Source: Candidatus Brevibacterium intestinigallinarum (lineage in GTDB: Bacteria; Actinomycetota; Actinomycetes; Actinomycetales; Brevibacteriaceae). From it: a DNA stretch of 22,786 nucleotides. Positions within the stretch are counted from its first letter, which is position 1. Every line of letters begins with the position of its first letter. The notes under the pieces were generated by a model. It was not told the origin of the DNA. It ran no database searches and was given only the letters and a program-made list of their open reading frames with translations. Shown piece after piece: positions 13,935 to 20,920 of the stretch. The stretch is taken from assembly GCA_019117325.1 (NCBI GenBank), contig DWZY01000225.1:1-22786 (forward strand), written 5' to 3'. The translations under genes and the position numbers were made by a program.

Positions 13935-15131
13935 ATGTCCGAAGCTGTCATCGTCGCGGGGTCGCGCACACCGTTCGGCAAGATGTCCGGAGCGCTGGCG
14001 GGCCTCAGCGCCGTCGACCTGGGTGCGGAGGCGATCCGCGGTGCGCTGGCGCGCGCGGGTGTGAGCCCGGACCAGGTCGAGCACGTCATCATGGGCCAGG
14101 TGCTGCAGGCGGGGCTGGGTCAGGGGCCCGCGCGCCAGGCCGCCGTCAAGGCCGGAATCCCCATGAGCGTCAACGCGATCACGATCAACAAGCTCTGCCT
14201 GTCCGGCATCAACGCGATCACGCAGGCGGCCATGCTGGTCCGCGCCGGTGAGTACGACATCGTCGTGGCCGGCGGCCAGGAGTCGATGACGAACGCGCCG
14301 CACCTGCTGGAGAAGTCGCGGGCCGGCTACAAGTACGGCACGATCCAGGCGCGCGACCACATGGACTACGACGGGCTGTGGGACGCGTTCACGGACCAGG
14401 CGATGGGCGGACTGACCGAGGCCGCCAACGACGGGGACGACCCCGCGCAGTCGTTCACCCGCGAGCAGCAGGACGCGTTCGCCGTGGCCTCGCACCAGCG
14501 CGCGGCAGCCGCCCAGGCGGCTGGCCGGTTCGACGACGAGATCACGCCCGTGACGATCTCCACCCGCAAGGGCGATGTGACGGTCGAGGTCGATGAGGGT
14601 GTGCGCGCCGACTCCTCGCCCGAGTCGATGGCGAAGCTGCGTCCCGCCTTCCGCAAGGACGGATCGATCACCGCCGCGAACGCCTCGCAGATCTCCGACG
14701 GAGCAGTCGCGGTCGTCGTCGCCTCGCGGGCGAAGGCGGAGGAGCTGGGCCTGCCGATCCTGGCGGAGATCGGTGCGCACGCGTGGACCGCGGGCCCCGA
14801 CTCGTCGCTCCAGCACCAGCCCTCGCAGGCGATCCGCGCAGCTGCGGAGCGGGCCGGCGTCGCGGCCGATTCGTTCGACCTCTACGAGATCAACGAGGCG
14901 TTCGCCGCCGTGGGTCTCGCCTCGACCGCAGACCTGGGTGTCGACCCGGAGAAGGTGAATGTCAACGGCGGTGCGATCGCGCTGGGACACCCGATCGGGG
15001 CCTCGGGCGCACGCATCACGCTGGATCTGGCACTCGAGCTCAAGCGTCGCGGCGGCGGCACCGGTGTCGCCGCGCTGTGCGGCGGCGGTGGGCAGGGCGA
15101 CGCCCTCGTCATCTCCGTGCCGAAGGCGTGA
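13935..15131 (+). CDS. Acetyl-CoA C-acetyltransferase (thiolase II)
   Basis: 398 residues, standard length for a biosynthetic or degradative thiolase. It condenses two acetyl-CoA to acetoacetyl-CoA or runs the reverse. The catalytic set is complete: acyl-accepting Cys88 in INKLCLSG, the NEAFA block in YEINEAFAAVG, His352 in NGGAIALGHPIGASG, and Cys382 in ALCGGGGQGDA. GGQESMTNAPHLL is also typical of the AtoB/PhaA group. ATG 13935 follows GAGGAGG. No other beta-oxidation, mevalonate or polyhydroxyalkanoate gene is next to it, so the pathway cannot be assigned; a role in lipid or ketone metabolism is inferred. The stop is six bases before the thiamine-binding protein gene, making a likely two-gene operon. 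Confidence 0.95.
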   Translation: MSEAVIVAGSRTPFGKMSGALAGLSAVDLGAEAIRGALARAGVSPDQVEHVIMGQVLQAGLGQGPARQAAVKAGIPMSVNAITINKLCLSGINAITQAAMLVRAGEYDIVVAGGQESMTNAPHLLEKSRAGYKYGTIQARDHMDYDGLWDAFTDQAMGGLTEAANDGDDPAQSFTREQQDAFAVASHQRAAAAQAAGRFDDEITPVTISTRKGDVTVEVDEGVRADSSPESMAKLRPAFRKDGSITAANASQISDGAVAVVVASRAKAEELGLPILAEIGAHAWTAGPDSSLQHQPSQAIRAAAERAGVAADSFDLYEINEAFAAVGLASTADLGVDPEKVNVNGGAIALGHPIGASGARITLDLALELKRRGGGTGVAALCGGGGQGDALVISVPKA

Positions 15132-15137
15132 TCGACG

Positions 15138-15455
15138 ATGCTGCTCGCGTTCTCAGTCGCACCGTCCGGTGGAGCCGACCCGGCCGGTGACGGCGGCGTC
15201 CACGACGCTGTCGCCGCCGCGGTGGAGGTCGTCCGGAAGTCCGGCCTGCCGCACCGCACCGATTCGATGTTCACGACGATCGAGGGGGAGTGGGACGAGG
15301 TCTTCGCCGTCGTCAAAGCCGCGACCGAGGCCGTGGCCGCCTTTGGTCCCCGTGTGTCGCTGGTCATGAAGGCGGACATCCGCCCCGGCCGCACCGGTGA
15401 GCTCGACGGGAAGCTCGAGCGGCTCGAGCAGGCGATCGAGCGGCAGGGCCAGTAG
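15138..15455 (+). CDS. MTH1187/YkoF-type thiamine-binding protein
   Basis: 105 residues, the size of the one-domain UPF0045/thiamine-binding family (MTH1187, YqgV). Characteristic stretches are MLLAFSVAPSG, AVEVVRKSGLPHRTDSMFTTIEGEWDEVFAVVK and GPRVSLVMKADIRPG; the TxIEGEWDEV block is the family hallmark. Members form tetramers with a ferredoxin-like fold, and some bind thiamine; the true cellular role is not settled. ATG 15138 comes six bases after the thiolase TGA, without a strong ribosome binding site, so coupled translation is likely. It is followed by a strong hairpin. Confidence 0.9.
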   Translation: MLLAFSVAPSGGADPAGDGGVHDAVAAAVEVVRKSGLPHRTDSMFTTIEGEWDEVFAVVKAATEAVAAFGPRVSLVMKADIRPGRTGELDGKLERLEQAIERQGQ

Positions 15456-15470
15456 GCCTCAACGCGCCTC

Positions 15471-15525
15471 GCACACGAACGGGTGCATGTCCACGCGTGA
15501 TCGTGGACATGCACCCGTCGTGCGT
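15471..15525. terminator. Very strong hairpin after the thiolase operon
   Basis: A perfect 17-pair stem: left arm 15479-15495 (ACGGGTGCATGTCCACG), 6-base loop CGTGAT, right arm 15502-15518. With one bulged A (15478), four more pairs follow (15474-15477 with 15519-15522). It lies 23 bases after the stop of the thiamine-binding gene and ends just before the tRNA promoter. It should stop transcription from the left and keep it out of the tRNA gene. Confidence 0.8.
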
Positions 15526-15532
15526 GCGGCGC

Positions 15533-15538
15533 TAGAAT
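15533..15538 (+). promoter_or_regulatory. Candidate -10 box of the tRNA-Arg gene
   Basis: TAGAAT (five of six consensus bases) lies 26 bases before the mature tRNA 5' end. TGCACC at 15510-15515 is at the 17-base -35 position but is weak and lies inside the right arm of the upstream hairpin; TGGACA at 15504-15509 is a better hexamer but is 23 bases away. Confidence 0.5.
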
Positions 15539-15564
15539 GCTTCGTGGCCGCGCACGCGCGGCGC

Positions 15565-15637
<73 letters not shown>

Positions 15638-15646
15638 CCGGGGTCC

Positions 15647-16093
15647 TCAGGTCCGCTCGTCCGCGGGCGCCGCTGACAGCGGCAGGCCGGCCTCCTCCCA
15701 CGCTTCAGCACCACCGATCACGTCGGTGACCCGGTGCAGTCCCATCTGCCGGAGGTTCCAGGCCGCCAGGGACGACGAATACCCGTGGCGGCAGATGAGG
15801 ATCCAGCGCAGATCCCAGCCCGTGGCCTCGGGGATGCGGTGGGTGAAGCCGGGGTCCAGTCGCCACGGGAGCACGGTCAGATCGATCGCCAGAGAACCGG
15901 GGATGCTCCCCGCGGCCGCGCGGTGTGCCGCCGTGCGGACGTCGACGACCCGGGCGCCGCGCTGGACCTCTGCCAACGCCTCCTGGGGCGTGAGCCGGTC
16001 CAATTCCGCGGGCATCCGCTCGAGCATCGGCATGGAGCCGCGGTCATCGCGCCCGGGGTGGTGGGAGCTGGGGACGGGGCTCGTGCGGGGCAT
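15647..16093 (-). CDS. Single-domain rhodanese-like protein
   Basis: 148 residues. Rhodanese domains move sulfur through a persulfide on an active-site cysteine. Here the order is TPQEALAEVQRGARVVDVRT, AAGSIPGSLAIDL, then the catalytic loop CRHGYSSSLAA with Cys101, and VTDVIGGAEAWEEAGLPL, all as in the family. The six-residue loop (CRHGYS) is the size of sulfurtransferase rather than Cdc25-type rhodaneses. The N-terminal ~25 residues are Pro/Ser/Arg-rich and not conserved. ATG 16093 is only six bases from a TAGGCT -10 box, so the mRNA is probably leaderless. It converges on the tRNA gene. Substrate and partner are unknown. Confidence 0.9.
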   Translation of the reverse strand: MPRTSPVPSSHHPGRDDRGSMPMLERMPAELDRLTPQEALAEVQRGARVVDVRTAAHRAAAGSIPGSLAIDLTVLPWRLDPGFTHRIPEATGWDLRWILICRHGYSSSLAAWNLRQMGLHRVTDVIGGAEAWEEAGLPLSAAPADERT

Positions 16094-16099
16094 GCCGAC

Positions 16100-16105
16100 A
16101 GCCTA
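16100..16105 (-). promoter_or_regulatory. Candidate -10 box giving a leaderless rhodanese mRNA
   Basis: TAGGCT on the minus strand, with six bases (GTCGGC) before ATG 16093. At the usual distance from -10 to the start point, transcription would begin at the A of ATG. No ribosome binding site is present, in agreement. Confidence 0.55.
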
Positions 16106-16176
16106 GAGCAGCGCGTCCGGCGGGTCTGCGCATCAGCTCAGCAGTGAGGGCGGCCCGCTCACCGAGCCGCACTGCG

Positions 16177-16182
16177 TAGGAT
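16177..16182 (+). promoter_or_regulatory. Candidate -10 box giving a leaderless mRNA for the CGCGxC gene
   Basis: TAGGAT is followed by six bases (CAACTC) and ATG 16189. This is the same geometry as the divergent rhodanese promoter 72 bases away, and again there is no ribosome binding site. Confidence 0.55.
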
Positions 16183-16188
16183 CAACTC

Positions 16189-16551
16189 ATGCGCAGGCCA
16201 CTCAGTGAGCGAGAGCAGCAGGTCCTCCTGACGATGATCGAACGCGCGAACCCTGCGCAGGAGATGCCCGCTCCGACACCGGCGGTCCGAGACGACTGGC
16301 GGTCGTCCGTGCCGGACTTGATGGTCGACGAGCTGTGCGGCTGCGGGCAGTGCCCCAGCATCTCACTGACGACTGATCGGACCGCAGGATCCCGTGACGA
16401 GCAGGAGCAGACCGTGCTCTCTGCATTCCTCGGTGATGCGCTGGTCATCCTGTTCCTGGAGGACGGAGTTCCGAGCTACTTGGAACTGGCTCCTCTGGAC
16501 GATGCGATCGTCTACACGGAGTTCCCGGATGCCTCCACTCTGGTGTTCTGA
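16189..16551 (+). CDS. Small protein with a CGCGxCPSI cysteine cluster, function unknown
   Basis: 120 acidic residues. It begins with a helical LSEREQQVLLTMIERA stretch, followed by a proline-rich link and ELCGCGQCPSISL (Cys50, Cys52, Cys55), then beta-like hydrophobic segments VLSAFLGDALVILFLEDG and LELAPLDDAIVYTEFPD. Short actinobacterial proteins with a similar CGCG-CPSI core exist as I remember them, without known function. The cysteines could bind metal or be structural. ATG 16189 is fixed by a -10 box six bases upstream. It is followed by 128 bases without a recognisable gene before the GTPase pair, and no terminator is seen there, so partial read-through is possible. Confidence 0.75.
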   Translation: MRRPLSEREQQVLLTMIERANPAQEMPAPTPAVRDDWRSSVPDLMVDELCGCGQCPSISLTTDRTAGSRDEQEQTVLSAFLGDALVILFLEDGVPSYLELAPLDDAIVYTEFPDASTLVF

Positions 16552-16679
16552 ATGCGAACTATCAGGCGCGAAAGGGCCGCGCTGCCCGAGGTGGCTCACA
16601 GGCAATCCCAAGGTGCACGGCGTGGTGACTGGTGGAAGAGGGCCGCGCTCGTGAAGATGGACGTGTGGAAGCTCGTCCT

Positions 16680-18389
16680 ATGTCCCTGACCGCTGGCACC
16701 GGAGCCGCGCCCGCCCTGTCGGAGCTGCTGCGCCGGGTCCGGGAGGTCGACCTGCCGCTGGAGACCGCGGATGTCGATGCCGCGCGTGCCCTGCAGCGGA
16801 GTCTGTCCGACCAGATCGAGGACTACCTCCTGCCGCGCGTTCAGGCGCCCGATGCGCCGCTGCTGGTCGTGGTCGGCGGATCGACCGGTGCTGGCAAGTC
16901 GACGCTCGTGAACTCGATCGTGCGCAGGCGGGTCACGGAATCCGGCGTGCTCCGCCCCACGACCACGTCGCCGATCCTCATCCACCACCCGGATGACGAG
17001 GCGCACTTCCAGTCGGACCGCGTCCTGCCGGGCTTCGCGCGCGTGACGCGCGAGGAGACACAGCTGGACAAGCCGCAGCTGCGCTTGGTCGCCGACGACT
17101 CCGTGCCGCAGGGCCTCGCACTCCTCGACTCGCCGGACATCGACTCCGTCATGGAGTCGAACAGGCTCATGGCCCGCCAGCTGCTGGCCGCGGCAGATCT
17201 GTGGCTGTTCGTCACCACCGCAGCGCGCTACGCGGATGCCGTGCCCTGGTCGTTGCTGACGGGCGCGCAGGAGCGCGGCACCACCATCGCCCTCGTGCTG
17301 GATCGCGTGCCGGGCGAGGCCAACCGCGAGGTCCGGCGCCATCTCACCGAGCTGTTGAGCGGGGCTGGACTGGGTTCGTCCCCGGTCTTCACCGTGCCCG
17401 AGGTCCCCCTCGAGGACGGTCTGCTGCCCGAGGCTGCGGTCTTCACCCTCACATCGTGGATCCTCAACCTGGGCCGCAGCGACGCAGCGCGGGCCCGGGT
17501 GGTCGAGAAGACCCTGGTCGGCGCGCTCGGTTCCGTGCCTCCGCGCGTGGACGAGCTGGCCACCCATGCGGAGGAGCAGGAGGACCTCCACGCGCGCCTC
17601 ACCGGTGTCCTGGATGACGCGTTCGCCCGCGCGAACGCGGATCTGGAGGAGTCGCTGGCAGACGGCCGCGTCCTGCGCGGCGAGGTGCTGGCGCGCTGGC
17701 AGGACTTCGTGGGCGGCGGACAGTTCTTCCGCGGCCTCGAGCCCACCGTCGCGCGCCTGCGCGACAGGATCACCGCAGCGGTCACGGGACGGCGCGACAC
17801 CGCGGAGCCACTGGAGACCGCGATCGAGCAGAGCGTCGCCTACCTCATCCGCGAGCAGGCCGTCCGTGCAGTCGCCGAGGCGCGCATGCGCTGGGAGGAC
17901 TCCCCGGCGGGTGCACACCTCATCGAGCAGGGAGCTGACGCAGGCGTGCAGTTCCGCGTGCCGTCGGACTTCGATTCTCGCGTGGGACGGGCGATCGCGG
18001 AGTGGTCGGCCGGGGTCAATGAGCTGGTCCGCGACGTGGGGCAGTCGAAGCGCGCGAAGGCCCGCATCCTGTCCTTCGGGGTGAACGGCGTGGGCGCAGT
18101 GCTCATGCTCGTCGCCTTCGCCGGCACCGGTGGCCTCACCGGGGCCGAGGTGGGCATCGCCGGCACCACCGCCGTCGTCGCGGGCAAGCTCCTCGACACG
18201 ATCTTCGGCGATCAGGTCACCCGCGACCTCGCGACACAGGTGCGGACACGACTGGTGGACGCATCCCAGGATCTGCTCCGCTCGTGCCGCGCGCCGTTCG
18301 ACGAATCACTCAGCGCCGTTCAGGTCCAGGCCCGTCAGGCCGGGGCGCTTCGGCGGAGCGGACACGCACTCGAGGAGGCCCTGGGATGA
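16680..18389 (+). CDS. Dynamin-like / YfjP-type membrane GTPase, first of a pair
   Basis: 569 residues. An N-terminal GTPase domain has P-loop GSTGAGKS (67-74), switch I RPTTTSPI (T94-T96) and G3 DSPD (150-153, where most have DxxG). The G4 element, normally N/TKxD, appears only as LVLDRV (Asp208), so guanine selectivity may be reduced. A long helical region follows, and two adjacent hydrophobic segments at about 463-482 and 486-504 suggest membrane insertion, with a helical C-terminal tail. The layout, and the tandem partner, resemble actinobacterial dynamin-like pairs such as DynA/DynB of Streptomyces; a role in membrane remodelling or septation is inferred. ATG 16680 has GGAAG eight bases upstream. 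Its TGA overlaps the partner start. Confidence 0.82.
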   Translation: MSLTAGTGAAPALSELLRRVREVDLPLETADVDAARALQRSLSDQIEDYLLPRVQAPDAPLLVVVGGSTGAGKSTLVNSIVRRRVTESGVLRPTTTSPILIHHPDDEAHFQSDRVLPGFARVTREETQLDKPQLRLVADDSVPQGLALLDSPDIDSVMESNRLMARQLLAAADLWLFVTTAARYADAVPWSLLTGAQERGTTIALVLDRVPGEANREVRRHLTELLSGAGLGSSPVFTVPEVPLEDGLLPEAAVFTLTSWILNLGRSDAARARVVEKTLVGALGSVPPRVDELATHAEEQEDLHARLTGVLDDAFARANADLEESLADGRVLRGEVLARWQDFVGGGQFFRGLEPTVARLRDRITAAVTGRRDTAEPLETAIEQSVAYLIREQAVRAVAEARMRWEDSPAGAHLIEQGADAGVQFRVPSDFDSRVGRAIAEWSAGVNELVRDVGQSKRAKARILSFGVNGVGAVLMLVAFAGTGGLTGAEVGIAGTTAVVAGKLLDTIFGDQVTRDLATQVRTRLVDASQDLLRSCRAPFDESLSAVQVQARQAGALRRSGHALEEALG

Positions 18390-20002
18390 CGAACCCCTCG
18401 ACCACTGACACCACGACGACGAGCGCGGACCCCCTGCACGCTGAACTGGGTCGCCTCACCGACGGCCTGCGGACCGCCCTGCAGCTGGGCGGCGACACCC
18501 TGCGACCGGAGACTGCCAGTGAGGCACGTGAACTCCTGGAGCGGGTGGACCAGCGGATGAAGCTGGGCGAGGAGCACACGGTCGTCGCCTTCGCCGGATC
18601 GACCGGCTCCGGGAAGTCCTCCCTCTTCAACGCCGTCGCGGGACTCGAGATCGCGCGGGTCGGCGTGCGCCGTCCCACCACTTCGAAGCCCACGGCCTGC
18701 GTCTGGGGCGCGGGCGGCGAGGAGATCCTCGACTGGCTGGACGTGCCTGTGCAGAGCCGCTCCTGGCGCGAATCGGCCCTGGACGGCGACGACGAGACCG
18801 CCCTCCACGGGCTGGTGCTGGTCGACCTGCCGGATCACGACTCGACCGCTGTCGAGCATCGCCTGGAGTCCGACCGGATGGTGGGGCTCGTCGACGTGGT
18901 CTTCTGGGTGGTGGATCCCCAGAAGTACGCGGACTACTCCCTGCACTCCGGCTACCTGTCGTCCTTCGCGGAGCACAGCACCGCGATGGTGTTCGTGCTG
19001 AATCAGATCGATCGGATCGAACCGGAGGACCGGGATCAGGCGGTGCAGCACTTCGCCTCGCTGCTGGCTGCAGACGGGATCGAGAACGCCCGGGTGCGCC
19101 CGGCCTCCGCCGTGACGCGCGAGGGTGTGAACGGCCTGCGCGCGATCCTCGCGGAGACGGTCGCTGCGAAGCGGGCCGTGACGGAGCGCCTGCTGGCGGA
19201 CGTGCGCACGATCAACGCGCGTGTGCGGGCAGAGATCGGCGAGCCGCCGCAGGGCGTGGCCGATATCCGCGGAGCTCAGGACCTCGTGAGCGCGATGATG
19301 GATGCCGCCGGCGTCGACGCGATCGCACAGACCGTCCATGACGATCACCTGCGGCGCGCCTACAAGCGCACCGCCTACCCCGTCCTGGCATGGATGCAGC
19401 GGACGACGGCGGATCCGCTGGGATCGCGGCACGGCGCGGACCGGGATGACCTGGTGCGCGCTGCTGCGCCGGAGGTGACGCCCGCGCAGCGCGCTCGGGT
19501 GAGCCTGGCTGCGCACGAGCTGGTGGACTCTGCGGTGTCGGGGATGCCGTCCGTCTGGCGCAACCGCGTCGCACGCGAGGAGCGCAGCAGCGCGGAGGCG
19601 CTCGCGGAGAACCTCGACGAGGCGATCACCGCGGTTCCGGTGCCCCGGACCCAGCCGGGCTGGTGGACCGCCGCGGGCATCCTGCAGATCCTCTTCTTCC
19701 TGGCGACCTGCCTGGGCCTCGTCTGGCTGATCCTCCAGATCCTCGCGATCCTGGGGGTCGGGTTCGAAGCCGGACCGCTCCTGTGGGGAGTGCCCGTCCT
19801 CCTGCTGGTCGGGGGAGTGGTGGGGTCCTTCCTCGTCTCCTCGTGGGCCTCGCGCAAGCGGCACGAGGGGGCCCGGCAGGCATCCGATGACATCACGGAG
19901 CGCCTGCAGGCCGCGATCCGGTCCACTGCGGAGAGCTCGTTCCTGGAGCCCATCACGGCCGTGGTCGACGAGCACCGTCGCATCCACGACGGGCTGAGCT
20001 GA
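18386..20002 (+). CDS. Dynamin-like / YfjP-type membrane GTPase, second of a pair
   Basis: 538 residues. The GTPase domain is canonical: P-loop GSTGSGKS (71-78), RPTTSKPT switch I (about 97-103), G3 DLPD (147-150) and G4 NQID (206-209). A helical middle part leads to two strong membrane helices at about 429-457 and 465-485, followed by a positively charged SRKRHE and a helical tail, so both ends should be cytoplasmic. ATG 18386 overlaps the preceding stop (ATGA), with GAGGAGG at 18372-18378 seven bases upstream, so the two GTPases are made together and probably form a heteromer. It is preceded by a Thr-rich N-terminus. Membrane remodelling is inferred from fold, topology and pairing. Era/EngA-type ribosome GTPases are unlikely because of the membrane helices. 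Confidence 0.83.
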   Translation: MTNPSTTDTTTTSADPLHAELGRLTDGLRTALQLGGDTLRPETASEARELLERVDQRMKLGEEHTVVAFAGSTGSGKSSLFNAVAGLEIARVGVRRPTTSKPTACVWGAGGEEILDWLDVPVQSRSWRESALDGDDETALHGLVLVDLPDHDSTAVEHRLESDRMVGLVDVVFWVVDPQKYADYSLHSGYLSSFAEHSTAMVFVLNQIDRIEPEDRDQAVQHFASLLAADGIENARVRPASAVTREGVNGLRAILAETVAAKRAVTERLLADVRTINARVRAEIGEPPQGVADIRGAQDLVSAMMDAAGVDAIAQTVHDDHLRRAYKRTAYPVLAWMQRTTADPLGSRHGADRDDLVRAAAPEVTPAQRARVSLAAHELVDSAVSGMPSVWRNRVAREERSSAEALAENLDEAITAVPVPRTQPGWWTAAGILQILFFLATCLGLVWLILQILAILGVGFEAGPLLWGVPVLLLVGGVVGSFLVSSWASRKRHEGARQASDDITERLQAAIRSTAESSFLEPITAVVDEHRRIHDGLS

Positions 20003-20028
20003 CCCGCACCCTTCCTGCGTCACAGCTG

Positions 20029-20041
20029 TCGGCTCAGCCGA
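20029..20041 (+). terminator. Small hairpin after the GTPase pair
   Basis: TCGGC-TCA-GCCGA, a five-pair GC-rich stem with three-base loop, 26 bases after the stop of the second GTPase. It is short and lacks a U-tract, so it is at best a weak terminator. Confidence 0.3.
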
Positions 20042-20070
20042 TCCGCCCTGCGCACGCGCACCTGGGCATG

Positions 20071-20110
20071 GCGCACTGGTCGTCCACAGGTCGCGGATGC
20101 CATAGTGCGC
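20071..20110. repeat. Inverted repeat upstream of ssb
   Basis: GCGCACT (20071-20077) and AGTGCGC (20104-20110) form perfect seven-base arms 26 bases apart, and a -10-like CATAGT (20101-20106) overlaps the right arm. The rest of the 183-base gap holds only this, the small hairpin at 20029 and the ssb ribosome binding site. It could be an operator for ssb. Confidence 0.3.
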
Positions 20111-20185
20111 TGTCCTCTGCTGCGGTGGAGTCGATCCCGCGAGCGGATGGGACCTCCCCGTCCGTCGGAGGGGAAGGACAGCGAC

Positions 20186-20806
20186 ATGAAGATCACGAAT
20201 GTCTTCGTCGGAACAGTCGGCCAGGAGCCGCGCTCGGGTTCGTTCGAGGACGGCCGGGCGTGGACGAACCTGCGCATCGCCGTGAATCACGACTACTTCA
20301 ACGGCGCGACCGGTGAGGTGGTCAACCGCGGCGTGAGCTGGTTCGACGTGAGTGCCTACGGCGCCCTGGCGCGCAACGTCGGCTTCTCTGTCGTCAAGGG
20401 CGACAGCATCATCGTCGTGGGCGAACTGCGGCTGCGCGAGTGGGAGAAGGACGGCAGGAACGGCACTAGCGGGACGATCATCGCGGACGTGGTAGGGCCC
20501 AACCTGCTGTTCGGCGTCGCGAAGTACACGCGATCGTCCTCGCTCACACCGGATGCTCAGGCCGCCGAGGCCGGTGACGGGGAGGGCAGCCGGGCGCGCG
20601 GCAGGACCGCAGGCGCCGAGGCCGCATGGGGAGGGCTGTCGGCGGACCCGTCCGCGACCCAGTCTGCAGCGGCAGCATCCGCTGCGCCCCCGGATGCGGA
20701 CGAGTCCCGAGAGCCGGAGCTCGCCGCGGTGGGGGCACCCGCAGGCGATGCCGCCGGCGCGGGCGACGACGAGGCTGCGTCCTCGGGCGAGGGACCGCCG
20801 TTCTGA
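20186..20806 (+). CDS. ssb: Single-stranded DNA-binding protein (second SSB type)
   Basis: 206 residues. The OB-fold spans about 1-112 with the SSB pattern ITNVFVGTVGQEP, WTNLRIAVNHDYFN, VSWFDVSAYGALARNV, KGDSIIVVGELRLREWEKDG and VVGPNLLFGVAKY. The remaining 94 residues are a low-complexity Ala/Glu/Gly/Ser tail ending GEGPPF, a shortened form of the acidic DDDIPF tip that recruits repair and replication proteins. It lies outside the rpsF-rpsR context of the housekeeping SSB, so it may be a paralogue used in recombination, competence or stress; this is inferred. ATG 20186 follows a strong GGAGGGGAAGGA at about 20167-20178. A short extra N-terminal extension in frame has no support. Confidence 0.9.
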   Translation: MKITNVFVGTVGQEPRSGSFEDGRAWTNLRIAVNHDYFNGATGEVVNRGVSWFDVSAYGALARNVGFSVVKGDSIIVVGELRLREWEKDGRNGTSGTIIADVVGPNLLFGVAKYTRSSSLTPDAQAAEAGDGEGSRARGRTAGAEAAWGGLSADPSATQSAAAASAAPPDADESREPELAAVGAPAGDAAGAGDDEAASSGEGPPF

Positions 20807-20870
20807 CGGGGCCCGCACCGATGACGGGCACGCGCCTGCACGCCGGGTGTCGGTGAGTCGTGAGGGTCGT

Positions 20871-20894
20871 CGGGTCCCGCTAGAGTGGGACCCG
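20871..20894. promoter_or_regulatory. Inverted repeat enclosing the -10 box of the lipoprotein gene
   Basis: CGGGTCCC (20871-20878) and GGGACCCG (20887-20894) are perfect eight-base arms around an eight-base centre, and TAGAGT at 20881-20886 in that centre is a good -10 box about 35 bases before ATG 20921. The element may be a repressor operator, or a terminator hairpin for ssb (its stop is 65 bases upstream), or both. Confidence 0.5.
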
Positions 20895-20920
20895 CGCCCC
20901 CGCCCACCGGAAGGACCCCC

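Noticed and set aside
15479..15518. The long inverted repeat as a CRISPR repeat or attachment site beside a tRNA
   Set aside because: There is a single copy, no spacer array, no integrase gene, and no duplicated tRNA 3' end in the window.
16573..16649. An 11-base direct repeat (AGGGCCGCGCT) at 16573-16583 and 16639-16649 in the gap before the GTPase pair
   Set aside because: Only two copies, GC-rich and short; no mobile element or integration site signs around them. Chance is likely.
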